DNA of 64,000 nt from Planctomycetota bacterium (GCA_022705325.1 JAKJER010000004.1:193724-257723); one strand, 5' to 3'; numbered from the stretch's first letter, positions 8,112 to 17,918 are shown. The notes: generated from the sequence alone by a model not told the origin. A program made the numbers and translations.

Positions 8112-8912
8112 GTGAGGGTGCAGACCGCCGAGAATCCTGGGAAGGCGCGGCTGTCGAGGCGCCGCTGACGGCGTGTCCGCGGAAACATGCGGCGGGGCGG
8201 TCCGTGCGATCATGCTCGATGCGGTTCGAGCGGCCCGCCAGCCGGTGGGATTGCGGGCCCCATCCCGAGCATCGCAAAGGGTGAAGGGCAGCCGATTCGA
8301 GGTCATTCTCGCGGAGGATCGTCCGCAGGTCCACCCGCTCCTTGACGTCACACCAGTGGGTTTCCACCTGGACGGCGGTGAACTTGTCGACTACCTCGTC
8401 GCAGATGGTCTGGGCATGGGGATGCTTGTTGCGGTTGCGGGGGGTGACGACCGCAAGGGACTGGCCCCTTTCCGGCATGTCCAATTAGAGCTTCTCCGCC
8501 ATCGTCTTGGCCAGGGTCAGCAGTTCCGTATCCTCGCAGGTACCGCCCGCCTGGCCCTCGATGGCCCCGCTCTGCACGGCGCGCGGTACATGGCGGCCCC
8601 TTTCAAGAAGGAGGGCATCTACTCAACGATCAGCCCGCACTGACGCTCGCACACCGACAATGAGAAAGGCTGGGACCTGGGCTTCGGGAGGGCGGCCTGG
8701 CCGGGCTGGCGTTCTTCTACGAGCCCGTCCGGCAGAGGTACAAGCAGTGGCTGAAGCGTCTCCATCCCGAGGTCAACCCGCACACGGGGCAAGTCTCGAG
8801 ACGCCTTGCTGCTTTTACGCTAAAGGGGATGCCGCGCCCAACCGAAGAGTACCAAGGCAGAAGAGAGTCGTTTTCATGGGCCCGGTCATTTCCGGAATCG
8901 TACGGTGCGAAC
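8112..8912. other. Gene-poor interval with possible coding remnants
   Basis: About 800 bp between the polytopic membrane protein and the diguanylate cyclase with no convincing complete gene. Two stretches look like decayed coding sequence. On the minus strand around 8480-8290 a frame reads SLAVVTPRNRNKHPHAQ and continues with plausible composition before degenerating. On the plus strand around 8690-8830 a frame in phase with the diguanylate cyclase reads GLAGLAFFYEPVRQRYKQWL. Neither matches a family I recognise. No terminal inverted repeats were seen. Confidence 0.4.
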
Positions 8913-9821
8913 ATGGCTGCAACTGAATTCTCTACAGAGTTGGCGCGAATCGTGGTGATCGTCACCGCCGCCGTGGCGGCTGGACCCCTGGTGCGGCGTT
9001 CGACCAATAAGCGGTCGACGTGGCTGGCCATCGTCTTCGGCATTGGCCTGGCGCTGGTGCCCAGCGCGGTGAACCTGCTGCAGACGTCGGGTCTGTGGAA
9101 GCCGACGCCGCACTTCGCCGTGCTCAGTCGCCTGGACGCGCTGGGCTTCGCCCTCATCCTGTTCGGCGTGGCCATGAGCCTGCGGGCGGCCTCGCGGAGC
9201 GGAGAGGAGTTGCGCAAGCAGAACGCCGTCTTGCAGCAGGAGGCCTCCACCGATTACCTGACGGGTCTGCTCAACCGTCGCCAGGTAGGCCTGCTGCTGG
9301 ACTATGGCGCCGCCCGCGCCCGTCGCAGCGGCGACGCGTTGGGCTTCATCATGATCGACCTGGACCACTTCAAGAACGTCAACGATACTTGGGGCCACCA
9401 GGCCGGCGACGCCGTCCTGGTTCACGTGGCCCGGCTGCTCCAACGCCGCATGCGCGCCAGCGACATGATCGCCCGCTACGGCGGGGAGGAGTTCCTGGTG
9501 GTCCTGTCCGACCCCAACCCCGATGGCATCGTCACCATCGCCGATGACCTCCGCCGCCTCGTCGAGCAGAACTCCGCCGAGTTCGGCGGCCAGTCCATTC
9601 CGATCACCGCCAGCTTCGGGGTGTCCGTCAGCCTGGTGAACACCGAGGAGGCGGTGCAGGAGTCGATCGGCAGAGCCGATGCCGCCCTCTACGCCGCCAA
9701 GGCCATGGGCCGAAACCGCGTGGTGGGCTGGGATCAGGCCTTCCATGAGGGCGACGATGCGGTCCGCGACCACATCAAGACAGCCGACGTCGCATCGGCG
9801 CCGACCTTCAAGATCGCCTGA
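8913..9821 (+). CDS. Membrane-associated diguanylate cyclase (GGDEF domain)
   Basis: A 302-aa protein that makes cyclic di-GMP from two GTP. Hydrophobic segments lie at about residues 12-24, 36-56 and 76-92, followed by a short coiled linker and a GGDEF domain from about residue 110. The active-site loop is GGEEF (190-194), an active variant. The product-inhibition I-site RxxD (R181-D184) lies exactly five residues before it. The DxLTGLxNRR and DHFKxxND motifs are intact. No known sensor domain is visible in the N-terminal membrane part. I used the ATG at 8913. An in-frame ATG at 8829 would add 28 residues, but its GGGG run touches the start codon with no spacing. A hairpin follows the gene. 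Confidence 0.88.
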   Translation: MAATEFSTELARIVVIVTAAVAAGPLVRRSTNKRSTWLAIVFGIGLALVPSAVNLLQTSGLWKPTPHFAVLSRLDALGFALILFGVAMSLRAASRSGEELRKQNAVLQQEASTDYLTGLLNRRQVGLLLDYGAARARRSGDALGFIMIDLDHFKNVNDTWGHQAGDAVLVHVARLLQRRMRASDMIARYGGEEFLVVLSDPNPDGIVTIADDLRRLVEQNSAEFGGQSIPITASFGVSVSLVNTEEAVQESIGRADAALYAAKAMGRNRVVGWDQAFHEGDDAVRDHIKTADVASAPTFKIA

Positions 9822-9858
9822 CCCCGCCGCCGAAGCCGTTGCTGCGATGACATGCCGA

Positions 9859-9888
9859 AACGGGCGGACCCCCAAGGGTCCGCCCGTT
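9859..9888 (+). terminator. Strong hairpin after the diguanylate cyclase gene
   Basis: A perfect 11-bp inverted repeat (9861-9871 with 9876-9886), extended by two A-T pairs, encloses a CCAA loop 38 bp after the stop. The following T-run is short and interrupted, so this is a probable rather than classical intrinsic terminator. Confidence 0.6.
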
Positions 9889-9940
9889 GTCGTTGAAGCC
9901 GCGGTTGCTCGGCCTGCGTTCCCCCACCTGTGGCGCTGCC

Positions 9941-9969
9941 TTGCCCGCTGATGCGGGGCCGGGTATAGT
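9941..9969 (+). promoter_or_regulatory. sigma70-like promoter for the kelch protein operon
   Basis: TTGCCC, 17-nt spacer, TATAGT, placing the transcript start about 50 nt before the GTG at 10027. Confidence 0.6.
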
Positions 9970-10026
9970 GCGGCCGGCGCGTCTGCCGAAGCGAACGGGC
10001 TTCTCTACCGTGCGGGAGGCGGTGCA

Positions 10027-12684
10027 GTGGTTCAAAGCATTGGCAACTTGCGGGCGGCGGCTCTGCCGATAGCGGTGGCTTTGCTGACAGTCGCATCTTG
10101 CCGCGGTGCGGCAGCGGAATTGCCGGCCAACAAATGGACGCAGATTGACCAGGAGAAGTCCGGCAATCGCATTGGCGCGCGGGTGGTCTGGCTGGAGAAG
10201 GAGAAAAAGCTCGTCGTCTCCGGGGGGCTGGACGGCAAATCGTATCGCGAGCCGAAGCGGCCTGACCGTATGGTATTCGACCTGGCCCGCCGGGAGTGGT
10301 CCCCCTACGCGGGCGAGCCCGCCTTGCCCGAGCCGCCTGCCATATTGGTGCTCAAGGATCGTTCGGGCCGGCTGACGCTGTCGGTGGAACTCCCGGAGGA
10401 ACTGAGGGCGCAAGCGGGCGAGCGCACGCCCGAGAACTCACCGCTGGAAGGCGAGTCGAGCATCTTCCCCGCGGGGCTGACTGGGCACCTGTGTTTTCTG
10501 GATCCGGTCAATCGCGAGGTCCACCTGGTGGGTGGTTCGGCGCCGGGCTTCAAGGAAGGGCACATCGGCAACTGGGTGTATTCGCTGGCTCACAATCGCT
10601 GGGGGCGTTCGGAGGCGGGCACGGCCGCGGGGCGGGCGCTGCGGGGGGAACTCCAAACCCTTCATCTGGCCCAGAAGGACCTGGTGGCGGCGGCGAGAAA
10701 CGTGTTCTATTCGGGCCTGCCGGCTGAACGGGAGGCGGCGGCCGTCCGCTCAGTGCTGGCAGCCGCCCAGACGGACCTGGCCAAGCGCGTCGAGACAGTT
10801 GCGGAGAAACGGAGGATCGAAGGCGAGCGAGCGGGCATAGCCGCCGACAGTCTCCAGGTCGCCATGTGCCTCTGCGCGGGCGCTTACGAGGGGGCGTCGG
10901 CTGCTTCGCGCGGCTGGTCGTCCGGCACGTTGAACGCCGCCCTGATCGCTCAGGCGGAGTCGGCGTCGTGGCGACTTGACGAAGCCGCCGACGCGCTGGC
11001 TGCCGAACCCACGCCCCGCCGCGACGCAAGCGGGCTTTACGACCCGCACCATCGTCAATACGTGCTTTTCGGTGGCGACCACGGTGACTACCTGCTTGGC
11101 GACACGTGGATCTACGACTGTTCCAAACGGGCGTGGCGGCGGATGTGGCCGAAGGTCTCGCCCCCGGGTCGGTGCGACGTCCAGACGTTCTACCTGCCCG
11201 CGGCGAAGAAGATTGCCTTCGTCGCCGGAACGACCTACCCGACGAAGATGATCTACCAGCGTCTCAGCCAGAAGATACCGCCGGAAGTCTGGCTGTACGA
11301 TCCGGCCGCCAACGAGTGGACCTTCCTGGTCCGTCCGGGCGAGGAGGCCACGAAGAAGTCGCGCGACGGCTTGCCGCTGCTGGTGACCAATAATCCCATG
11401 GTCCTCGTAGACGGAGATGTCCTGCTGTGCCCGGCGGTGGGGGGAAACAACTATCACTCGTACATGGTCAGCAGCACGTGGATGCTCCGCCTGGACGCGT
11501 CGAAAGCTGACCCCGTCCTGACGGCCGAGTTCAACGTGACGGGCGTGGCCCGGCTGTATCGCTCACAGCGGGCGGCCGCGTACGACCCGCAGTGGTATGA
11601 CGCCGCGCCGCGCGGCGACCCGGCTGCCACGGAGAAGCTGATCGCCCAGATGCCCGTCAACCAGTGGATCGCCGTGCCGCAGTCGCCGCGGCCTTGCCCG
11701 GAACGGTCGTGGGGTACGTCCGTCTACGATCCGGAAGGCGACCAGGTGCTCGTCTGGTCGGGCGGACATTGCGCGGACCCCGCCGACATCGTCCACCACT
11801 ACCATCCGGGCGTCAACCGCTGGAGTATCCCGTACGTCGCCGGCGGGGGCGTGCGGGGCAACCAGTTGACCGGGCGGCCGGACTGCTTCAATCACACATA
11901 TCACAACTTCGCATACGATCCGGTCTCGCGCAGAATGATCGCGGCCCACCGCAGCGGCACGCACGTGTACGATCCGGCCCGGCGGGACTGGACGGACTTC
12001 ACGTGCGAGCAACTCTTTCCGTACAACCTCTACAGCGCCAAGTGCGCCAGCACGCCGCGCGGCGTGGTGGCCTGGGCGGGGGCTGTCAGCGGCGGACCCG
12101 CCAGGGTGCACTTCCAACTCTTCGACGCTGCCACCCTGAAATGGACGCCGCTGGCCGTGCAGGGCAAGGTCCCCAGCGACGTCCACGGCGACGAGGCCGG
12201 CCTGTGCTGGGACCCGCAACGAAAACGCCTCTACCTCTTCGCCGCCAGGGCATACCAGAAGGCCGACGGGCGCGTCCACCGCTACGATTTCGAGACCGGA
12301 CGGATGGACGTGCTGGATCCGGCCGGGCGGGAGGCGATCGGCGATCAATTCTGGAAGTACCGCGAGACGCTCTACCTTCCGCAGGTCGAGTTGATCCTTT
12401 TCGGTATGGGGTGGGTTGAAGGCCGGCAGGTCGCGTACGATCCCGTTCGCAACCGCTGGCTCCTGACTGTGCTGGAACGGACCAGCCGGGCCGCGGCGTA
12501 TGACGCGGGCAGCGGCCGGTGGACCTTCGCTCCGCCCAAGAAGGACGACAAGGTCGGCAGCGTGACCTTCTCGCCCGTGCTGGACACCCGGCGCAACGTG
12601 CTCTGGGCCCCGTCAGACTACAAGGCCATGTATGTGCTGAAGATCGATCCGAAGACATTCGTGGAACCGGACCATCGACCATGA
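10027..12684 (+). CDS. Exported kelch-repeat (beta-propeller) protein
   Basis: An 885-aa protein from a GTG start. The N-terminus is an export signal with a possible lipobox (VASC near residue 26), so it acts outside the cytoplasm. Repeated blades have the kelch pattern, for example a GG pair followed by a DTWIYDCSKRAWRR type strand around residue 360, plus YDPxxNEW/YDPxxxxW elements through the C-terminal half. A helical, kelch-free stretch occupies about residues 200-330. Kelch propellers bind ligands or form the fold of galactose-oxidase-like enzymes; I see no evidence for the copper site. It is first in a carbohydrate operon: its stop overlaps the next ATG as ATGA at 12681-12684. Confidence 0.82.
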   Translation: MVQSIGNLRAAALPIAVALLTVASCRGAAAELPANKWTQIDQEKSGNRIGARVVWLEKEKKLVVSGGLDGKSYREPKRPDRMVFDLARREWSPYAGEPALPEPPAILVLKDRSGRLTLSVELPEELRAQAGERTPENSPLEGESSIFPAGLTGHLCFLDPVNREVHLVGGSAPGFKEGHIGNWVYSLAHNRWGRSEAGTAAGRALRGELQTLHLAQKDLVAAARNVFYSGLPAEREAAAVRSVLAAAQTDLAKRVETVAEKRRIEGERAGIAADSLQVAMCLCAGAYEGASAASRGWSSGTLNAALIAQAESASWRLDEAADALAAEPTPRRDASGLYDPHHRQYVLFGGDHGDYLLGDTWIYDCSKRAWRRMWPKVSPPGRCDVQTFYLPAAKKIAFVAGTTYPTKMIYQRLSQKIPPEVWLYDPAANEWTFLVRPGEEATKKSRDGLPLLVTNNPMVLVDGDVLLCPAVGGNNYHSYMVSSTWMLRLDASKADPVLTAEFNVTGVARLYRSQRAAAYDPQWYDAAPRGDPAATEKLIAQMPVNQWIAVPQSPRPCPERSWGTSVYDPEGDQVLVWSGGHCADPADIVHHYHPGVNRWSIPYVAGGGVRGNQLTGRPDCFNHTYHNFAYDPVSRRMIAAHRSGTHVYDPARRDWTDFTCEQLFPYNLYSAKCASTPRGVVAWAGAVSGGPARVHFQLFDAATLKWTPLAVQGKVPSDVHGDEAGLCWDPQRKRLYLFAARAYQKADGRVHRYDFETGRMDVLDPAGREAIGDQFWKYRETLYLPQVELILFGMGWVEGRQVAYDPVRNRWLLTVLERTSRAAAYDAGSGRWTFAPPKKDDKVGSVTFSPVLDTRRNVLWAPSDYKAMYVLKIDPKTFVEPDHRP

Positions 12685-13865
12685 ACACCCTTACGATCCC
12701 CAAGACGTGCCGAGTCATTCTGGCTGCGTGCGGCCTGGCCTTCTGGGCCTCGCTTGTCGGAGCCCAGGACATTTCGTATTCGCCGCGGATAGAGTCGGTT
12801 GTTCCTCTGCCCGCCCAGCCGCAGCAGGACGACAAGGCGACCATCTGGTACGACGACTTCGACGCGGGCGAGAAGTCCTACACCGAGTCCTCGGGCGGTC
12901 TGGACGACAAGGTAGCGTTCGGCAGCTCGGGCAAGAGCATGCTGTGCCTGTATGAGCAGGGCCAGCGGGGCAAGGGCAACCGCAAGGTGTTCTTCGGCGA
13001 CAGCCCGACCGGGCGAGTCATCCGCAAGGGCGAGACGTTCGACCAGGTCTACTGGCGGATCTACGTTCGCCACCAGGCGGGCTGGACCGGCGGCGGGCCC
13101 GACAAGATGAGCCGGGCCACTTCAATCGTCTCGGGCAAATGGAACCAGGCGATGATCGCCCACGTCTGGGGCGGAGGCGAGAGCCTCACGCTCGACCCGG
13201 CCAGCGGCGTACGCGGCGGGCGCATCGTCACCACACGCTACAACGACTTCGCCAACCTCCGCTGGCTGGGCAACAAGCCGGGGGCGACTTTCCCCATTCA
13301 CGGCGCCGCCGAAGCCGGCTGGTGGGTCTGCGTCGAGAGCCTGGCCACGCTCAACACCCCGGGCAAGAAGGACGGACTCAACCAACTCTGGATCGACGGC
13401 CGTCTGGAGGCCGAGCGAAAGAACCTCGATTGGCGCGGGACCTACGCGGGCCACGGGATCAACGCCGTCTTCCTGGAGGCGTATTGGAACAAGGGTTCTC
13501 CCGTTACGCAGAGCCGCTGGTACGACAACTTCGTGATCTCCACCAGGCCCATCGGCCCCATGGTGTGCCCCCGCCAGCCGACGCTGATCAAGACGGCCTG
13601 GCGCGGCGCGGGCCCGGCGGGCAAATGGCAGGCGGAACTTTCCGCCGATGCCGCCGATCAGCCGGTCGTCTGGCAGTCGCAGGAGTTGACCGAAGGCGAG
13701 CGGCTGACGGTGTCGGCACGGACGGGCCGGTTCGTCGGGCCGCTGGCCGGGCAGGACAGACTGGCCGCCGGCGCTCGCTACTACTGCCGCGTCCGCCAGA
13801 AGGACCCGGGCGGCACATGGTCCGCCTGGAGCCGTTGGCACCAGTGTTTCGCGACCCAACCCTGA
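12681..13865 (+). CDS. Secreted polysaccharide-lyase-like beta-jelly-roll protein
   Basis: A 394-aa protein with a cleavable signal peptide (about residues 1-27, ending VGAQ). The body is rich in aromatic beta-strands, with features such as YWRIYVRHQAGW, GKWNQAMIAHVWG and RWYDNFVISTRPIG. These resemble concanavalin-A-like folds used by polysaccharide lyases of the heparin-lyase/alginate-lyase type and by laminin-G modules. The C-terminal about 90 residues look like a fibronectin-III-like sheet (ARYYCRVRQKD). Catalytic residues cannot be assigned. The start was fixed by the ATGA overlap with the kelch gene, so the two are co-translated. The target is probably a polysaccharide; the enzyme class is uncertain. 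Confidence 0.75.
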   Translation: MNTLTIPKTCRVILAACGLAFWASLVGAQDISYSPRIESVVPLPAQPQQDDKATIWYDDFDAGEKSYTESSGGLDDKVAFGSSGKSMLCLYEQGQRGKGNRKVFFGDSPTGRVIRKGETFDQVYWRIYVRHQAGWTGGGPDKMSRATSIVSGKWNQAMIAHVWGGGESLTLDPASGVRGGRIVTTRYNDFANLRWLGNKPGATFPIHGAAEAGWWVCVESLATLNTPGKKDGLNQLWIDGRLEAERKNLDWRGTYAGHGINAVFLEAYWNKGSPVTQSRWYDNFVISTRPIGPMVCPRQPTLIKTAWRGAGPAGKWQAELSADAADQPVVWQSQELTEGERLTVSARTGRFVGPLAGQDRLAAGARYYCRVRQKDPGGTWSAWSRWHQCFATQP

Positions 13866-13937
13866 CTGATTTCCCGCGCCGATCCACCCGCCGCTCGTTT
13901 CTCGACGGCACAGACAGCAACTGAAGGAGAACCCGGG

Positions 13938-16574
13938 TTGAGTTTGATCCGACGATCATATTGCGCCATCTTGTGCCTGACGTGGATGGTCCTTCCTGTT
14001 GGAGTGGCGGCGGCTGCGGAGACGGTGCGCGTGGACGCGTCGTCCGGCGCGCCGCGGCTGATGGTGGACGGCAAGCCCGTGCGGGCGCGGATGTTCTGGG
14101 GGGCGCCCGGGGTCCAGCCGATTCGCATCGGTCCGACGGGACGGCCGTTCACCTTCGAGTTCACGCCGCACCAGGACGAGCCGGGTCACGCCACGATGCA
14201 TTTTCGCTTCGGGCGTTCCAGCGGCCAAATCTGGCTCGACGACATTCGCGTGACGGACCTGAAAAGCGACCGGGACGTGCTGGCCGCCGGTTTTGAGGAC
14301 GGCCAGGCGGGCTTTCATTGCGACTGGCACATCTGGCCCGTGGGCAAGGCCAACACCGTGGGAACGGTCCGGGTGGAGGCCGGCGTCGGCCAGGGCGGAT
14401 CGTCCGGCCTGCACGTGACGCTCTCCGATCCGCCCGCGGGCACGACCTGGCCCGACTTTCACATCTACAGTCAGCCGAACTTGGCCCTCCGGTCGGGCCG
14501 CCGCTATCGCGTGAGCATGTACGTCCGCTCCAGTGCCGCCCGCGAGATGACGGTCGCCTTCTACCGTCCAGGGCAGCCCTACGTCTTCCTGGGCGGCCCG
14601 TCCGATCCGTTCCAGTCGCAGATCAAGCTGGCGGCTGGGGCGGGAGTGGACTTCGTCAGCTTCCCCCTCCACATGCCCTGGCCCGAACCGCCTCGGGAGG
14701 CGGACTGGTCGGTTTGCGACGCCCAGTGTCGCGCGGTGCTGGCGGCCAACCCGCGGGCCCTGTTGTTGCCGCGAATCGGCGTCGAGCCGCCCGAGTGGTG
14801 GTATCGGGCCCACGACGAGGACCGCATGGTCTACGACCAGCCCTCGCCCAAGCGTCGCAGCATGGTGGTGGCCTCACCCGCGTATCGGCGCGATGCAGCC
14901 GAGCGACTTGGGGCCCTCGTCCGACACCTGGAAGAGGTCTTCGGTCCCCGGATGGCCGGCTATCATCCTGTCGCCCAGAACACCGGCGAATGGTTCTACC
15001 AGGAGACATGGGGGCCGGCTCTGAACGGCTACTCCGAGGGCAACCTGCGAGCCTGGCGCCAGTGGCTGCGGCAGCGATATCGCGACGACGCCGCACTCCG
15101 TGCCGCCTGGGGCGATCAGCGGGCGAGCCTGGCGGAGGCGGCTGTGCCCTCGTCCGTCCAGCGACGTTCCGCGCCCGCGGGCATGCTGCGCGATCCGGCC
15201 CGCGAGCGGAGCGTCATCGACTTCACGCTCTTTCAGCAGGAGGCGATGGCCGACTGTGTCTGCCACCTGGCCGGAGCGGTCCGTCGGGCCAGCGGCGGGC
15301 GCAAGCTGGTGGTGTTCTTCTACGGATACGTCTTCGAGTTCGCCGCGGTCGCCAACGGGCCGGCTACCTCGGGCCACTATGCCCTTCGTCGCGTGCTGGA
15401 CTGCCCGGACATCGACGTGTTGTGTTCACCGATCTCGTACTTCGATCGCGGGGCGGGCCACTCGGGCCCGGCCATGACGGCGGCTGAAAGCATCGCGATG
15501 GCGGGCAAGATGTGGCTGGTCGAGGACGACACGAGGACGTATCTGGGCACGGGGCGCGCGCCCGGCTGGCAGGACGGGCTGGACACGCTGGAGGCGACCA
15601 ACCACGTGCTGCTCCGCAACACCGCCCAGTGCGGCCTGCGCAACTTCGCCACCTGGTGGATGGACCTCGGCGCGACCGGCTGGTTCAACGACGAGCGGAT
15701 GTGGGAGCGGATGAAGCGTCTCGAAACGCTGGACGGGCCGCTGCTGGCGTCGCCGCGGCCTTATCGGCCCGAGGTGGCGGCGGTGATCGACGAGGCGGCG
15801 ATGATCCGCGTGGCCTACCACGGGCACGTCCTGACCCGCCCCGGCGTCTACGAGGTCCGCCGCGGCCTGGGACGAATGGGGGCGCCCTATGGGCAGTATC
15901 TTCAGGACGACGTAGCCGCCGGCCGAGTGAAGGCGAAACTGTACGTATTCCTGACGCCCTGGTTGCTCTCGCCCGCCCAGCGTCGGGCCCTGCTGGCGGC
16001 CACGCGGGACGGCCTGCGGCTGTGGTGCTACGCGCCGGGCTGCCAGGAAGAGGCCGGCTGCTCGCCGGGAGCCATGCAGGAACTGACGGGTTTGGCCATG
16101 AAGAAGCTCTCGGGCGTGAAGGCGACCGCCCAGCCGACCGAACGGGGAAAGGAACTGGGCCTTCGTGCGCCGCTGGGGATAGACCAGATGATCGAGCCGC
16201 TGTTCGCCGTCGCCGACGCCAAGGGCGACGAAGTGCTGGCTACGTACGCGGACGGCTCCGCCGCCGTCGTGCTGCGCCAGACGCCGCACGGGACTTCGCT
16301 CTTTGCGGGCCCGCCGGGACTCAGCAGCGATCTGCTGCGTCTGGCCGCCCGCCGAGCCGGCGTGCATCTCTACGCGCAGACGGACTGCAACGTTTACGCG
16401 AACGGCCCCTGGGTGGCTGTGCACGCCTCCCAGGACGGGCGGGTTGAACTCGACCTGGGGCGGAAGGGGGCGGTTCGCGACGTGCTCACGGGCCGGGTGG
16501 CGGGGCAGGGCCCGCGGCTGGACCTGGACCTGGAGCGCGGGCAGACGGTGATTCTGCACGTCCAGGGAGACTGA
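13938..16574 (+). CDS. Secreted GH42-like beta-galactosidase-family glycoside hydrolase
   Basis: An 878-aa protein. The start is a TTG at 13938 with AAGGAG about 8 nt upstream. A signal peptide (about residues 1-29) directs export. Residues about 60-215 form a carbohydrate-binding-like jelly roll (IWLDDIRVTDL). A TIM-barrel region follows: GEWFYQETW carries the likely acid/base glutamate, and the stretch from NLRAWRQWLRQRY to AAWG is characteristic of GH42 and related clan GH-A enzymes. The C-terminal third holds a glutamine-amidotransferase-like and a beta-domain, also typical of GH42. The nucleophile is not certain. It follows the lyase-like gene by 72 bp and probably belongs to the same transcription unit. 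Confidence 0.8.
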   Translation: MSLIRRSYCAILCLTWMVLPVGVAAAAETVRVDASSGAPRLMVDGKPVRARMFWGAPGVQPIRIGPTGRPFTFEFTPHQDEPGHATMHFRFGRSSGQIWLDDIRVTDLKSDRDVLAAGFEDGQAGFHCDWHIWPVGKANTVGTVRVEAGVGQGGSSGLHVTLSDPPAGTTWPDFHIYSQPNLALRSGRRYRVSMYVRSSAAREMTVAFYRPGQPYVFLGGPSDPFQSQIKLAAGAGVDFVSFPLHMPWPEPPREADWSVCDAQCRAVLAANPRALLLPRIGVEPPEWWYRAHDEDRMVYDQPSPKRRSMVVASPAYRRDAAERLGALVRHLEEVFGPRMAGYHPVAQNTGEWFYQETWGPALNGYSEGNLRAWRQWLRQRYRDDAALRAAWGDQRASLAEAAVPSSVQRRSAPAGMLRDPARERSVIDFTLFQQEAMADCVCHLAGAVRRASGGRKLVVFFYGYVFEFAAVANGPATSGHYALRRVLDCPDIDVLCSPISYFDRGAGHSGPAMTAAESIAMAGKMWLVEDDTRTYLGTGRAPGWQDGLDTLEATNHVLLRNTAQCGLRNFATWWMDLGATGWFNDERMWERMKRLETLDGPLLASPRPYRPEVAAVIDEAAMIRVAYHGHVLTRPGVYEVRRGLGRMGAPYGQYLQDDVAAGRVKAKLYVFLTPWLLSPAQRRALLAATRDGLRLWCYAPGCQEEAGCSPGAMQELTGLAMKKLSGVKATAQPTERGKELGLRAPLGIDQMIEPLFAVADAKGDEVLATYADGSAAVVLRQTPHGTSLFAGPPGLSSDLLRLAARRAGVHLYAQTDCNVYANGPWVAVHASQDGRVELDLGRKGAVRDVLTGRVAGQGPRLDLDLERGQTVILHVQGD

Positions 16575-16600
16575 CCGATCGAGGCGGGACCACTCGAGCC

Positions 16601-16629
16601 TTGACTCTGCCGGGCACGGGGCATATTGT
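16601..16629 (+). promoter_or_regulatory. sigma70-like promoter for the oxidoreductase/aminotransferase pair
   Basis: TTGACT, 17-nt spacer, TATTGT, with the predicted transcript start about 20 nt before the ATG at 16656. Confidence 0.6.
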
Positions 16630-16655
16630 CTCGGCGTTTGACCGACGGAGTCGCC

Positions 16656-17918
16656 ATGAGCGCAAAACCACAGGTATGCATCGTCGGCGGCGGGATGATC
16701 ACCCAGGTGCAGATCCTGCCCTCGTTCTACCAACTCCAGCGGTTGGGACTGGTCGGCGAGATCCACGTTTGCTCGCTGGACAGCGCGCCGCTGCGCGTGC
16801 TGGCCGGGGACGAGCAACTCCTTCGGGCGTTCCCGGAGCAGGGCTTCACCGCCCATCCTCCACTGGAGACCGAGGCCTCGGAGAAGTTCCCTGAGCTGTT
16901 TCGCGAGGTCATCGCCTCCCTGCCGCGGCACAGCATTGTCGTGGTGGCCATGCCCGATCACCTGCACCACATGGTCATCGACGAGGCGATCCGGCGCGAC
17001 CAGCACATCTGCTGCGTCAAGCCGCTGGTGCTCACGCACGCCCAGGCGGTGGAGATCGAGCGCAAGGCGTACGAGCGGGGGCTGGTGGTCGGCATCGAGT
17101 ACCACAAGCGCCTGGACGACCGGGCGCTGCTGGCCCGGCGCCAGTATCGGGAGGGGCTCTTCGGCGAGTTCAGGATCGGCCACGCGGAGATGAACGAGCC
17201 CTACTACTACCGCCGCTCCAATTTCATGAACTGGTGCACGTGCGAGCACTCGGACATGTTCGCGTATGTCGGTTGCCACTATGTCGACCAGCTTCACTTC
17301 ATCACGGGTCTGCTGCCGACAGCCGTCAGCGTCTACGGCGTGGTGGACGAGTACCCCAACGGCAACAAGGGCTACCTGTGGACCGACGCCCGGGTGATCT
17401 GGTCCAACGGCGGGTGTCTGAACGTCACCAACATCATGGGCTATCCGGACAAGGGGCCCGGCGGGAACTTCCAGGGCATCCGTCTGTACTGCGCGGGCAA
17501 GGGCAACAGCGGCATGCTCGTCCACAACGACCAATACCGCGGCATAGAGTATTGCTACGTCGCCGACAGTGTGGACGGCAAGTTCTACCACGAGCCCAGC
17601 CCCGACTACTTCAAATACGTCGATCTCGGCGGGGTGGGGCTCACGTGCGTCGGCTACGGGTACCGGTCCATCGAGTACATCGTGAGGAGCATCCTCCGCT
17701 CCATCGAGGCCTGCGAGGGCCTGGGCGAAGCGGACGCGCTGGCTGCCAGGCAGACGCTGATCCGGCAGTTCGACCAGGAGGGCATCATGGCCACGCCCGC
17801 CAACAGCTCTTACAACGAGCTGGTTATGGAGGCCGGCCGGTTGTCGATCCAGGGCGGCGGACGCGAGGTCCAGATCCGCTACGGTGACAACGCGGGCGTG
17901 GAGTTCAGGCGGTACTGA
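16656..17918 (+). CDS. Gfo/Idh/MocA-family NAD(P)-dependent oxidoreductase
   Basis: A 420-aa cytoplasmic protein (no signal peptide). The N-terminal Rossmann fold begins VCIVGGGMITQ (residues 7-17). The family EKP motif is altered to VKP (121-123), keeping the lysine (K122) that contacts substrate and cofactor. A C-terminal alpha/beta domain follows (HYVDQLHFITGL). These enzymes oxidise or reduce hydroxyls on sugars, inositols or related molecules using bound NAD(P). The ATG at 16656 has ACGGAG upstream; an upstream TTG at 16626 overlaps the -10 box and is unlikely. The class III aminotransferase begins 20 bp later, suggesting an oxidise-then-aminate route to an amino sugar, aminocyclitol or amino acid. 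Confidence 0.85.
   Translation: MSAKPQVCIVGGGMITQVQILPSFYQLQRLGLVGEIHVCSLDSAPLRVLAGDEQLLRAFPEQGFTAHPPLETEASEKFPELFREVIASLPRHSIVVVAMPDHLHHMVIDEAIRRDQHICCVKPLVLTHAQAVEIERKAYERGLVVGIEYHKRLDDRALLARRQYREGLFGEFRIGHAEMNEPYYYRRSNFMNWCTCEHSDMFAYVGCHYVDQLHFITGLLPTAVSVYGVVDEYPNGNKGYLWTDARVIWSNGGCLNVTNIMGYPDKGPGGNFQGIRLYCAGKGNSGMLVHNDQYRGIEYCYVADSVDGKFYHEPSPDYFKYVDLGGVGLTCVGYGYRSIEYIVRSILRSIEACEGLGEADALAARQTLIRQFDQEGIMATPANSSYNELVMEAGRLSIQGGGREVQIRYGDNAGVEFRRY

Noticed and set aside
5837..8284. Plus-strand ORF of about 800 codons opposite the polytopic membrane protein
   Set aside because: Shadow of the minus-strand gene, which has clear TM helices and a promoter; the plus translation is Gln/Arg/Gly-rich with no motifs.
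8074..8484. Minus-strand ORF of 136 codons reading into the membrane protein start
   Set aside because: The first third looks coding-like but the rest degenerates and overlaps the promoter of the 8077 gene; described as a possible remnant instead.
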